A DNA stretch of 64,000 nt from Bradyrhizobium forestalis (lineage in GTDB: Bacteria; Pseudomonadota; Alphaproteobacteria; Rhizobiales; Xanthobacteraceae): positions 24,896 through 88,895 of the forward strand of contig NZ_PGVG01000031.1 of NCBI RefSeq assembly GCF_002795245.1, read 5' to 3'. A program made the position numbers and the translations under genes. Shown one piece after another: positions 51,945 to 61,134 of this stretch. The notes beneath the pieces are model-generated. The model was not told the DNA's origin. It saw nothing but the letters and a program-made list of their open reading frames with translations, and searched no databases. How positions within the stretch are numbered: position 1 is the first letter of the stretch; the number at the start of each line of letters is the position of its first letter.

Positions 51945-53171
51945 TCACTCCTGCACGGCGGCTTCGTTGTAGAGGACGCCGTCGCGCACCATGGCGTCGA
52001 CGAGCTCGGCCGACAGTCCCAGCGACCCGGCAATACGGCGATTGTCCTGGCCGAGCAGTGGCGCCGGAGTCCGCACGGTGGTGTCGCAGCCCGAGAAGCG
52101 GAACGGCAGGTTCGGCAACGTCACCTTGCCCAGCACGGGGTGCTCCTGCTCGACCAGCATGCCGCGCGCGTGGATCTGCGGATCCTTCACGACCTCTTCG
52201 ATGGTCTGCACGGGCGCCGACGGCACACCTGCTGCCTCGAGGGCGGCAAGGCAGGCATCGCGAGACGGCTGCGACAGCGTCCAGTTGCGCACGATGTCCA
52301 TGGCTTCGGCATAATGGGCGTTCCGCGCAGCAGGCGTGGCGAAGCGTTCGTCGGACGCCAACGTGTTCCCCCCGATGAGGGTCGCCAATCGCCGCCACGC
52401 ATCGTCGACTTGCGCCGCGATGACGAGATTGCCGTCCCTGGCCGGAAAGACTCCGTAAACGGTCGAGTCCGGCTGCCCGCTGCCGGTCTGCTTCGGCAGG
52501 TCGGTGCCGCCGGAGAGGAAGTAGCGCTGCACCGCGTAGTCGTGCATCGAGACCATGCAGTCGTAAAGCGCGAGATCGATATGCTGGCCGCGTCCAGACG
52601 ACGCGCGGCCAACCAGCGCGGCATTGATGGCAGCCACGCCGTGAATGCCGGTATACATGTCGGCCAGCGGCATCCGCAGCAGCGGCGGCGCTTCACCGGG
52701 GGAGCCCAGCTGCGCCAGAGCGCCCGACATCGCTTCGGCGATCAGGCCGAAGCCTGGACGGTCGGCGTAGGGGCCGGTGTGGCCATAGGCGGAGACCGAG
52801 CAGTAGATCAGTCTGGGATTCCCGGCTGACAGCGCCTTGTAGCCGAGCCCGAGGCGCTCGAGTGCGCCGGGGCGGTAGTTCTCGATGAAGACATCGGCCG
52901 TGTCGATGAGCTTCATCATCATGTCGAGACCGCGCTTATCGCGCAGGTCGACGCACAATCCCTGCTTCCCCATGTTCTGCTGCAGGAAATAGCCGGATTG
53001 CCCGTCTTTGAAATAGCCATGGGCGCGGCCCGCATCGCCTGCCTTCGGACGCTCCACCTTGATGACGTCCGCGCCCATCGCGGCGAGGCAACGGCCCATG
53101 AAGGGGCCTGCCAGGAAATGGCTGTAGTCGATAACGCGGACGCCCTTGAGCGGCAGATCTTGCGCGGTCAT
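51945..53171 (-). CDS. Class III CoA-transferase (CaiB/BaiF family)
   Basis: This 408-aa enzyme transfers CoA between carboxylic acids. Family motifs are VIDYSHFLAGPFMGRCLAAMGADVIKVE, QNMGKQGLCVDLR, NPRLIYCSVSAYGHTGPYADRPGF, the catalytic-Asp region (RMPLADMYTGIHGVAAINAAL) and RGQHIDLALYD. The ATG at 53171 overlaps the MaoC gene by four bases; a longer in-frame start was rejected. It would activate a substrate for the neighbouring hydratase. Confidence 0.9.
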   Translation of the reverse strand: MTAQDLPLKGVRVIDYSHFLAGPFMGRCLAAMGADVIKVERPKAGDAGRAHGYFKDGQSGYFLQQNMGKQGLCVDLRDKRGLDMMMKLIDTADVFIENYRPGALERLGLGYKALSAGNPRLIYCSVSAYGHTGPYADRPGFGLIAEAMSGALAQLGSPGEAPPLLRMPLADMYTGIHGVAAINAALVGRASSGRGQHIDLALYDCMVSMHDYAVQRYFLSGGTDLPKQTGSGQPDSTVYGVFPARDGNLVIAAQVDDAWRRLATLIGGNTLASDERFATPAARNAHYAEAMDIVRNWTLSQPSRDACLAALEAAGVPSAPVQTIEEVVKDPQIHARGMLVEQEHPVLGKVTLPNLPFRFSGCDTTVRTPAPLLGQDNRRIAGSLGLSAELVDAMVRDGVLYNEAAVQE

Positions 53172-53638
53172 GCATGCTCTCCTGCGGCACCGCTCTTCGG
53201 GCGCATCGGAATCATCAGCCGGTGCTCGCCGAGTTGCACCACTTCGCCGCGCTGATTGATCAGCTCCGAGGGCAACACCACGATGCCCCACCCTTCACGC
53301 TTGGTGGCGCGCATCGAACCGACGCGGAACTTCACATGCACGGTGTCGCCGAGCTTGATCGGCAGCTTGAAATCCCACGTCCAGCCCAGCGACATTCCCG
53401 GAAGGAAACGGTAGTCGGCACGGGCCTTCAGACCGTCGGCCAGCGACAGACCAAACAGCCCGTGCGCGACGCGCGTGCCGAATGGTGTGGTCTTGGCGTA
53501 TTCCTCGTCGACATGAACAGGCGTGAAATCACCCGTCAGTTCGGCATAGGCATTCACCATGGCTTCAGTGACCGTCACCGAAGGGGTGACGCATTCGTCA
53601 CCGACCTTGGCATCGTCCCAGTAGCGCTCATCGGTCAT
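53168..53638 (-). CDS. MaoC-like enoyl-CoA hydratase/dehydratase
   Basis: This 156-aa hot-dog-fold protein has the MaoC active-site motif (YAELTGDFTPVHVDEEYAKTTPFGTRVAHGLFG), with the Asp and His that act in hydration. The length fits single-domain MaoC proteins. ATG at 53638. With the CoA-transferase and the VOC protein it could form a short CoA-thioester segment of the pathway. Confidence 0.87.
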   Translation of the reverse strand: MTDERYWDDAKVGDECVTPSVTVTEAMVNAYAELTGDFTPVHVDEEYAKTTPFGTRVAHGLFGLSLADGLKARADYRFLPGMSLGWTWDFKLPIKLGDTVHVKFRVGSMRATKREGWGIVVLPSELINQRGEVVQLGEHRLMIPMRPKSGAAGEHA

Positions 53639-53657
53639 GTCGCGTCGTCCTCTCACT

Positions 53658-54044
53658 CTAGGCGCGGGGATTGATTGCCAGGGTGGCTTCCACGGCGCCT
53701 GCGCTGGCTTGCAATATCTCGACGTTCAGGCCGCCCGGCAGCTCGAGCCAGTTCGGTCCGGCCGGCAACGCCTTGGCGCCCCAGGCCGCGGCACGGGCGA
53801 GCACGCCTTCGTAATCGTCGACCATGATGCCGAGATGGGCGAGGCGCCCCTCCGGTCCGACAAAATGCGGATCCTCGATGAGTTGCACGCTTCCGAGCAC
53901 CCAGACCTGACGCGGGCGCGCACCATCGGCGGGTTGCTCGTCGCGAATGGCAAGACCAAGCACCTTACGAAAGAAGTCGACGTGACGATCGACGTCCGGC
54001 ACGCGGATCGCGACATGTTCGACATAGGCCCGCGGTAGCGACAT
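53658..54044 (-). CDS. VOC-family protein (glyoxalase/dioxygenase superfamily)
   Basis: This 128-aa single-module VOC protein shows VEHVAIRVPDVDRHVDFFRKVLGL, LIEDPHFVGPEGRLAHLGIMVDDYEGVLARA and LPGGLNVEILQA. The spaced His (VEHVA), His (LAHLG) and Glu (NVEIL) could bind a metal. Members include glyoxalases, epimerases such as methylmalonyl-CoA epimerase, and dioxygenases; no choice can be made from sequence alone. It lies four bases after the reductase gene. Confidence 0.8.
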   Translation of the reverse strand: MSLPRAYVEHVAIRVPDVDRHVDFFRKVLGLAIRDEQPADGARPRQVWVLGSVQLIEDPHFVGPEGRLAHLGIMVDDYEGVLARAAAWGAKALPAGPNWLELPGGLNVEILQASAGAVEATLAINPRA

Positions 54045-54048
54045 CGTC

Positions 54049-54993
54049 TCAGGCCTTTCCTGGATAGTCGCTGCGGGCGTATTCGAGCCCCTTGACCAGT
54101 GCGACGAGGGTAGAATTGACGGGGGTCGGCACGTTGAGCTTGGCGCCCCAGCGCACGACGGAGCCGTGGATGTAATCGACCTCGGTCAGATTGCCGGATT
54201 GCAAGCTCTGCAACATCGACGTCTTGAACTCGGGCGGCAGTCCAGCAGATGCCATCGTCCAGGCACGGCGCGGATCGGCAATCGAGATCTTCACGCCGGC
54301 AGCTTGCGCGACCGCGATACCCTCCGAAATTGCGGCCAACGCGCAATCTTCCAGGATCGGCAGCGAATAGAGACCACCGTAAGTCAGCCCGGTCACGGCG
54401 GTGATTCCTCCTCCGGCGACGTTGATGAACAACTTGTCCCACATCGTGCCCATGATGTTGTCGCTGAGCTGCGTGAGAATGCCCGCACGATTGAACGTCT
54501 CGGAAATTCGCTGTGCGCGGTCCGTCAAACGTCCATCAAGTTCGCCGATGATGGTTTCCTTGCCGATGACCCCCGAGCGAACATGGCCAGGGCCAAGCAG
54601 CACGCCGCCAACGTAGGTCTTGCCTGCCATAACCCGGTCACGACCGACTTCCTCCGAAAGGATGTCCTCGTGACCAAGTCCGTTTTGGAGCGACATCACA
54701 ACCGTCTGCGGCCCGATGATCGGCGAGGCCGAGCGGATCGCATCCCGCGTGTGATAGGATTTGACGAGGACGACGACGAGGTCCGCCACGATGCCGACCT
54801 GGGTCGCTGAGGTGCAGGCAGAGACCTTCACAACGGTCTCGGCGTCACCTTCGAGCATCCGCAGACCATTGGCGTTGATGGCGTCGACATGAGCCTGAAA
54901 CGGATCGATCAGCCAAACCTCGGCACCACCGCGCGCGAGCGCGCCACCGATGGTCGAGCCCAGGGCTCCCGCTCCGATAAAGCAGATCCTCAT
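54049..54993 (-). CDS. Ketopantoate reductase-family dehydrogenase (ApbA/PanE)
   Basis: This 314-aa NADPH-dependent 2-ketoacid reductase-like protein has a Rossmann motif (ICFIGAGALGSTIGGALARGGAEVWLIDP), SLQNGLGHED and the C-terminal helical-domain signature MWDKLFINVAGGGITAVTGLTYG (catalytic Lys). Genuine PanE is usually elsewhere in the chromosome, so a role on another 2-ketoacid or hydroxyacid in this operon is likely. The ATG at 54993 has GGGAG upstream. It is the first operon gene, divergent from the LysR gene. Confidence 0.88.
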   Translation of the reverse strand: MRICFIGAGALGSTIGGALARGGAEVWLIDPFQAHVDAINANGLRMLEGDAETVVKVSACTSATQVGIVADLVVVLVKSYHTRDAIRSASPIIGPQTVVMSLQNGLGHEDILSEEVGRDRVMAGKTYVGGVLLGPGHVRSGVIGKETIIGELDGRLTDRAQRISETFNRAGILTQLSDNIMGTMWDKLFINVAGGGITAVTGLTYGGLYSLPILEDCALAAISEGIAVAQAAGVKISIADPRRAWTMASAGLPPEFKTSMLQSLQSGNLTEVDYIHGSVVRWGAKLNVPTPVNSTLVALVKGLEYARSDYPGKA

Positions 54994-55095
54994 CCGAACG
55001 CTTCTCCCTCGCCTATTTTGGCGTTGGAAGCGTGCTAGCAAGCCGCCTGGTATTTGGATATGCTATGATCATTATAACCATTATTGCGAAACGCA
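54994..55095. promoter_or_regulatory. Divergent promoter region between the island operon and its LysR gene
   Basis: These 102 bp separate the first operon gene from the LysR gene. An AT-rich core (55050-55085) contains the palindrome ATGATCAT (55065-55072) within a dyad-like TATGATCATTATA stretch. Such dyads between a LysR gene and its divergent target are typical regulator binding sites (inference). Confidence 0.5.
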
Positions 55096-56076
55096 ATGAA
55101 GCACCTGGACCTCTCCGAGGCGAACCTTTTGGAGCCGCGCCTGCTCAGGCTCTTTGACGCCCTGTTCACCACCGGCAGCGTCACCAAAGCAGCCGAGAAG
55201 CTCGGTCAAAGTCAGCCGACCATTTCGATCTGGCTGGCGCGCCTCCGGAAGGAGCTGGACGATCCCCTTTTCATCCGGTCGGCCGAGGGGATGCTGCCGA
55301 CGCCGCGCGCGGAGGCTCTCATCGGCACGGCCAGACAGGCGCTGGAGATGCTGCGACGTCTGGCGGAGCTTCGCTCCGAGTTTGATCCGGCGACTGCAAA
55401 GCGCCGCTTCGTCATCTGCATGACGGATGCGAGCCACATCACGCTGCTTCCCGCCATACTCGCCTACGTTCGCCGCGCTGCGCCGGGCATCCGCATCGAG
55501 GCAGCGCAGATCGGCGGCGATACGCCACGAATGCTGCAGTCCGGCGAGGCCGATCTGGCGCTCGGTTACATCTCGGATCTCGACGCCGGACACTTCCAAC
55601 AAGCACTCTTCCCGCAGGATTGGGTCTGCTTGGCGAACGCAGGACATGCCCGGATCCGCGACCGCATCACCGCAAAGGATTTCCGGCGTGAGGCGCACGT
55701 CCTCATTCGCTCCGGCACCGGACATCAATTGCTCGCGGACGCGCTAAAGGAGCAGCAGATAGTCCTTGATGTTGCGCTTGAGCTCCCCGGCTTTTTGGGG
55801 TTACCCGCAATCGTCGGAACGACCGACCTGATCGCCACCCTTCCAAGGCACATCGGCGAAACCTTGGCTCACTATTACGGACTGCGCGTGCTCGATTGCC
55901 CGCTGGCGATCGCCGGTTTTACGGTAAAGCAATATTGGCACGCCCGCTTCCATCACGATCCGGCAAGCCAATGGTTGCGTGGCGTGTGCGGCGAGCTTTT
56001 TCAACAGCAGGAAGTGCGGGGTCTACATCGTTCCGGTCGGACAAAAAAGCGAAGGCCACGCGATTTTCCGTCGTAG
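55096..56076 (+). CDS. LysR-family transcriptional regulator
   Basis: This 326-aa regulator has an N-terminal winged helix-turn-helix (LLRLFDALFTTGSVTKAAEKLGQSQPTISIWLARLRKEL, residues 17-60) and a LysR substrate-binding domain (FVICMTDASHITLLPAILAYVRRAAPGIRIEA, then DLALGYISDL). The closest architecture seems to be the NahR/NodD branch. The ATG at 55096 is preferred over an in-frame TTG 12 bases upstream. It probably senses the pathway substrate and controls the divergent 12-gene operon. Confidence 0.92.
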   Translation: MKHLDLSEANLLEPRLLRLFDALFTTGSVTKAAEKLGQSQPTISIWLARLRKELDDPLFIRSAEGMLPTPRAEALIGTARQALEMLRRLAELRSEFDPATAKRRFVICMTDASHITLLPAILAYVRRAAPGIRIEAAQIGGDTPRMLQSGEADLALGYISDLDAGHFQQALFPQDWVCLANAGHARIRDRITAKDFRREAHVLIRSGTGHQLLADALKEQQIVLDVALELPGFLGLPAIVGTTDLIATLPRHIGETLAHYYGLRVLDCPLAIAGFTVKQYWHARFHHDPASQWLRGVCGELFQQQEVRGLHRSGRTKKRRPRDFPS

Positions 56077-56381
56077 TCGAGAGCGTCCAGGAGACGCCTC
56101 CGACAATTCGGTTTCTCGTTCTGCGGCGAGCGATGTCCTACGGTGGCAAGCAGAGCAAATTGTCCGTTTTGCTCGCCCTGATATCCTATTCTGCGACCAG
56201 TTCGCGATTGGCCTGTATCATTGGATCTACGCGTCGTACCGAATGGGTGAAGGTACCGAAACAAAGGAGAAGTCGCACTGCACTCTGGCCGCGAGGCCCT
56301 CAATCGAAAAAACGTCGCACGAGACCGATTTTGTTCTCGGCGGCTTCTCGACGAAGGGTTTGGAAAATAAGGACTTTCCAA
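56077..56381. other. Noncoding stretch between LysR gene and tRNA-Lys
   Basis: This 305-bp region inside the right island border has no convincing gene. An integrase would usually be near here, but no frame shows tyrosine-recombinase features. Frames that run into the tRNA end in GAPGLEPGTR, a known artefact of tRNA translation. Confidence 0.45.
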
Positions 56382-56457
<76 letters not shown>

Positions 56458-56568
56458 GAAAGGCGGTCAATGCCTTGCGAGGCCGGTCGTTTAGCAAAGC
56501 GATCCGGGTCTGGCAAGCGATCGGACGCAAGTTTTCCAAGGCTTCGTCCACGGGACCGGAAATGCGAA

Positions 56569-56591
56569 AAGCCGCTGGATTCCAGCGGCTT
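56569..56591 (-). terminator. Rho-independent terminator after the Spy-like gene
   Basis: AAGCCGCTGG and CCAGCGGCTT form a perfect 10-bp stem with a 3-base loop, and on the minus strand it is followed by TTTTCGCATT. It lies 35 bases past the stop of the Spy/LTXXQ gene. Confidence 0.8.
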
Positions 56592-56625
56592 CGCCAAGGT
56601 CAACGGTCGCAAAAATCCGACCCGC

Positions 56626-57234
56626 TCAGAGCCGGCCCTCGCGGTCCCGGCCCTCGCCGCCGTCACGGTCGAAGCGGTCATGGTGGAAGTGGTCCATGCC
56701 CCGTTCCATCATGCGGTCCATGCGCTCCATGAAGTGGTGGTGGCGCGGGCCGTCCTCGCCGCCGCCGAACGGGCCGCGGTGCCGGGTCAGCACGGCGAGG
56801 CGCCGTTTCTGGCCCTCGTCCAGGGTCTTGTAGAGCGGATCGGCGGCATCGGCGATCTTCTTCAGGGCCGCCGAAGTCGCACCCATGTCCTCGGCGCGCT
56901 GGCGCAGGCGGGCGACCGGATCTTCCGGCTTGTCGGCATCCCTCGACGTGTCACCTGGGCCGGCATTCATCCGCGCATTGGCGCGGTCGATGCGCAGCTT
57001 GGCGAACTCCCGCACGGCAGCCTCGACCGGCGGCCACAGCTTCTCCTGATCGGCGTTGAGCCTCAAGCCGACATGGACGGCGGCAATCCGCGCGTCGACG
57101 AAGGCGGCGCGGTCCTCGGGGTTCATGCGGATGTGGCGGACGTGCTCCATCCACGGGCGATGATATTGGGCATAGACCGCGCCCGAGCCGGCGATGCTGA
57201 GCACGGCGATGGCGGCGATGGTGAACTTCTTCAT
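56626..57234 (-). CDS. Spy/CpxP (LTXXQ)-family periplasmic protein
   Basis: This 202-aa protein has a signal peptide (MKKFTIAAIAVLSIAGSGAVYAQ). The helical Spy-like core carries two LTXXQ-like segments (LRLNADQEKLWPPVEAAVREFAKLRID; YKTLDEGQKRRLAVLTRH). A His/Met/Arg/Asp-rich tail follows (HHHFMERMDRMMERGMDHFHHD) that may bind metal. Spy/CpxP proteins act as periplasmic chaperones or envelope-stress sensors. The ATG at 57234 follows AGAGGAGGTCCGG; the in-frame start at 57291 would lack a proper signal peptide. Confidence 0.85.
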   Translation of the reverse strand: MKKFTIAAIAVLSIAGSGAVYAQYHRPWMEHVRHIRMNPEDRAAFVDARIAAVHVGLRLNADQEKLWPPVEAAVREFAKLRIDRANARMNAGPGDTSRDADKPEDPVARLRQRAEDMGATSAALKKIADAADPLYKTLDEGQKRRLAVLTRHRGPFGGGEDGPRHHHFMERMDRMMERGMDHFHHDRFDRDGGEGRDREGRL

Positions 57235-57379
57235 CCGGACCTCCTCTGGAAGGATGCCCGTGAGGATGGGCGCGAGGAGGCTGACGCGCAACTTACAACT
57301 TGGACAGGGAGCACGTTGTTACGGAGATGTAACTGCCGTGAATGTCCCTTCAGATGCAAACTGAAATGATTTGCAACAA

Positions 57380-57410
57380 AAGGGCTTCCGTGCAGTACGC
57401 GGAAGCCCTT
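57380..57410 (-). terminator. Rho-independent terminator after the TRAP binding-protein gene
   Basis: AAGGGCTTCCG / CGGAAGCCCTT is a perfect 11-bp stem with a 9-base loop; on the minus strand it is followed by TTGTTGCAAATCATTT. It lies 20 bases past the TRAP binding-protein stop. Confidence 0.8.
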
Positions 57411-57429
57411 CGTTGATCACCTGTTCAGG

Positions 57430-58434
57430 TCAGTTCGTCGTGCTCTTCGCTTCCTTCAGGAACTCGTCGATCAGCGCCTGGCCGACGCGGCCCGCGGCAT
57501 CCTTGTAGACCGGCTCCATCGCCTTGCGCATCGCCTCGTCCTGCTCGCCCGTGAGCTTGATGATCTCGCTCTTGCCGCTCTTCTTGATCTCGGCCAGCGC
57601 GTCGTCGTTCTCCTTTTGCGACTGCGCGTTGCTGAAGTCGGTCGCTTCCTTCATCGCCTTCGACAGCTGGTCGCGGATGTCGGCCGGCAGATCGTCCCAG
57701 AACTTCTTGTTCACGATCACGACGTAGCCGATGTAACCGTGATTGGTTTCGGTGATGTACTTCTGCACCTCATGCATCTTCTGGGTATAGATGTTCGACC
57801 AGGTGTTCTCCTGGCCGTCGACCACGCCGGTCTGGAGCGCCTGGTAGACTTCCGAGAACGCCATCACCTGCGGCAGCGAGCCGAGCGCCTTGAACTGGGC
57901 CTGCAGCACGCGCGAGGACTGGATGCGGAACTTGACGCCCTGATAGTCGGCCGGCGCGATCAGCTTCTTGTTTGCGCTCATCTGCTTGAAGCCGTTGTCC
58001 CAATAGGCAAGGCCGGTGATGCCCTTGGAGTCCAAGAGCTTGAGCAGCCGCGCGCCGAGCGGGCCTTCCGTCACCTTCCGCAGCGTCTTCAGGTCGGGCA
58101 GGATGTAAGGCAGATCGAACACCTCGAACTCTCGGATGCCGAGCGGCCCGAACTTGGAGTTGGACGGTGCCAGCATCTGCACGCTGCCGAGCTGGAGCGC
58201 CTCGAGCTCTTCCTTGTCCTTGTAGAGCGTCGAGTTCGGGTAGACCTCGACCTTGACCTTGCCGCCGGTGTACTTCTCGGCGAGCTCCTTGAATTTCTCC
58301 GCCCCCTTGCCCTTCGGCGTGTCGGTGGCGACGACGTGGCTGAATTTGATGATGATCGGCGACTGCGCCGATGCCGGCCCGGCAAGTCCGAGCGCCAGTG
58401 CCGCAATGGACGCGGCGATCGCGAAGGTGCGCAT
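57430..58434 (-). CDS. TRAP transporter solute-binding protein (DctP family)
   Basis: This 334-aa periplasmic protein has a signal peptide (IAALALGLAGPASAQ). DctP-fold features are IIIKFSHVVATDTPKGKGAEKFKELAEKYTGGKVKVEVYPNSTLY, the ligand-binding Arg region (GVKFRIQSSRVLQAQFKALGSLPQVMAFSEVYQALQTGVVDGQENTWSNIY) and NHGYIGYVVIVNKKFW. DctP proteins bind C4-dicarboxylates or related acids. The membrane subunits (DctQ/DctM) are not in the window, so this gene is separated from its permease or its permease lies elsewhere. ATG at 58434; it has its own terminator. Confidence 0.92.
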   Translation of the reverse strand: MRTFAIAASIAALALGLAGPASAQSPIIIKFSHVVATDTPKGKGAEKFKELAEKYTGGKVKVEVYPNSTLYKDKEELEALQLGSVQMLAPSNSKFGPLGIREFEVFDLPYILPDLKTLRKVTEGPLGARLLKLLDSKGITGLAYWDNGFKQMSANKKLIAPADYQGVKFRIQSSRVLQAQFKALGSLPQVMAFSEVYQALQTGVVDGQENTWSNIYTQKMHEVQKYITETNHGYIGYVVIVNKKFWDDLPADIRDQLSKAMKEATDFSNAQSQKENDDALAEIKKSGKSEIIKLTGEQDEAMRKAMEPVYKDAAGRVGQALIDEFLKEAKSTTN

Positions 58435-58499
58435 GATCTCTCCCTGCAATTATTTTGGCCGCCCGGCGCGCGGGTGACCGATCGTTATGCCGACAGCAT

Positions 58500-58604
58500 C
58501 AATAGCGGCTGGGAGGCGGAGCCGCTATTGGCCCTTAGCAGGGCAGCCATTCATGGTGAATCCCGTCATTCCGGGGCGATGCGGAGCATCGAACCCGGAA
58601 TGAC
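58500..58604. repeat. Two intergenic hairpins, one of a dispersed bradyrhizobial type
   Basis: The first hairpin is a perfect 11-bp repeat (CAATAGCGGCT / AGCCGCTATTG, 58500-58530, 9-base loop). The second (58565-58604) nests CGATGC/GCATCG inside GTCATTCCGGG / CCCGGAATGAC. The second sequence resembles a hairpin element common between Bradyrhizobium and Rhodopseudomonas genes (from memory, not searched). Both lie downstream of leuA and upstream of the TRAP gene, where they could end leuA mRNA. Confidence 0.65.
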
Positions 58605-58616
58605 AAGCTTCGCATG

Positions 58617-60179
<1,563 letters not shown>

Positions 60180-60261
60180 TCCTAAATTTCCTTTTGAGCG
60201 TTTGCGCCGTTCAGAGCGTTTTGGTCCCTTGGCGCTTGAGGTGTCCGGTGATCTCGACCAA

Positions 60262-60305
60262 CCCCTGAGCGCCCAGGCGCGTGGCGCCCAGCCGGCCCTC
60301 AGGGG
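60262..60305 (-). promoter_or_regulatory. Attenuator-like hairpin before leuA
   Basis: On the minus strand CCCCTGAG (60305-60298) pairs with CTCAGGGG (60269-60262) around an inner GGCGC-CAC-GCGCC hairpin. The left arm covers the stop codon of the leader peptide. The GGCGCT inside can instead pair with AGCGCC at 60231-60236, giving an alternative fold. There is no clear T-tract, so the exact mechanism is open. Confidence 0.6.
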
Positions 60306-60418
60306 CAAGTAAGAAGAAGGCCGCCAATAAGGAGGGTGGGCAGCGACGCGGCCGGGATCGTGGCGGCGGCCAGAGCCACCTCCCTCGAAATCCCCTCGAT
60401 TTGGCCGCGAATCAGCAT
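60299..60418 (-). CDS. Putative leucine-rich leader peptide of leuA
   Basis: This 39-codon frame on the minus strand starts at the ATG at 60418 after AAAAGGG and ends with TGA at 60299. Its 3' end encodes PTLLIGGLLLTCP: five Leu codons (CTC, CTT, CTT, CTT, CTT) and one Ile within eight codons. The stop lies inside the attenuator hairpin. This is the classical layout for leucine attenuation: with charged tRNA-Leu the ribosome reaches the stop and alters the downstream fold. It ends 119 bases before the leuA ATG. Confidence 0.65.
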   Translation of the reverse strand: MLIRGQIEGISREVALAAATIPAASLPTLLIGGLLLTCP

Positions 60419-60683
60419 TGCCAGACCCTTTTGAGCCACAAATCCTCGGCCAAAACCGTTGACGGTTGGTTGCCAAGGGGCTCAGTGCGCTCAGTTTCTA
60501 GACGAGAAACGGCTGCAACTGCAACGCCAAAAGATGGTCAGCATAGATGACCTAATAGGTCGATGGTTGCCTCGCCGTGGACTTTGCCCGCATGGAGCGA
60601 AGCGCAAGGACACCACTTGTCCTGGATTTCTCCTGGATTTCGCTTCCGCTCCATCCAGGCTACCAGATTTGCGAGGGACCGGC
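60419..60683. promoter_or_regulatory. leuA upstream region with an imperfect long inverted repeat
   Basis: No gene is seen. The region should contain the leuA promoter. It also holds an imperfect inverted repeat (ATGGAGCGAAGCG at 60592-60604 / CGCTTCCGCTCCAT at 60641-60654, one bulge) that encloses a small hairpin AGGACA-CCACT-TGTCCT (60607-60623). It could be the terminator region of the small gene at 60684 or a dispersed repeat. Confidence 0.45.
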
Positions 60684-60950
60684 CTAACCCGTGCCGGTGC
60701 GACGGGCGCGCGCCCTGCTCTCCCACCGGTTCAGCATCTGGCCAAGCTCGCCGGTGGCCGCGGGCGCAGCGGTGCCGGCCTTCGCGATCTCGTTGGTGTT
60801 AGCTGGCGCGTTGGCAGAGAGCCAATCCGGCTGGGTATATTCGCGCCAGCGGCGTGCTTCCGCCCGCCTTTTCCGGGAGACGTAGTCCCGCGTGAAATAG
60901 CCCGCCGCAAATGCGATCGCGAGAAGGATGACCAGGACGACAATTTGCAC
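60684..60950 (-). CDS. Small single-pass membrane protein, hypothetical
   Basis: This 88-aa protein has an N-terminal membrane segment (IVVLVILLAIAFAAGYFTRDYVS), then basic residues and a short Trp-containing soluble tail (ARRWREYTQPDWL; LGQMLNRWESRARARR). The GTG start at 60950 follows GGAG with seven-base spacing. It is divergent from the gluconolactonase-like gene. I do not recognise a function. Confidence 0.6.
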   Translation of the reverse strand: MQIVVLVILLAIAFAAGYFTRDYVSRKRRAEARRWREYTQPDWLSANAPANTNEIAKAGTAAPAATGELGQMLNRWESRARARRTGTG

Positions 60951-61134
60951 AATGAGCTCCGGCTCTATCCCCGTTCAGCGCCCTCCCATCCAAACGCATT
61001 CGAAGGTGACGAAATTGCGACCCGCGATCGCGCTGCAGTTTCGATTCCGCCCCTCGCAACCGACAGCGGACCGGACTAACCTCCCACTGCAGCGCCGGAT
61101 CAACCGGCCAGCGAACAAGATCGGGAGGACGCGA

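Noticed and set aside
50883..52829. 648-codon plus-strand open frame
   Set aside because: It is antisense to two dehydrogenase genes and the CoA-transferase gene; a GC-rich codon-position artefact.
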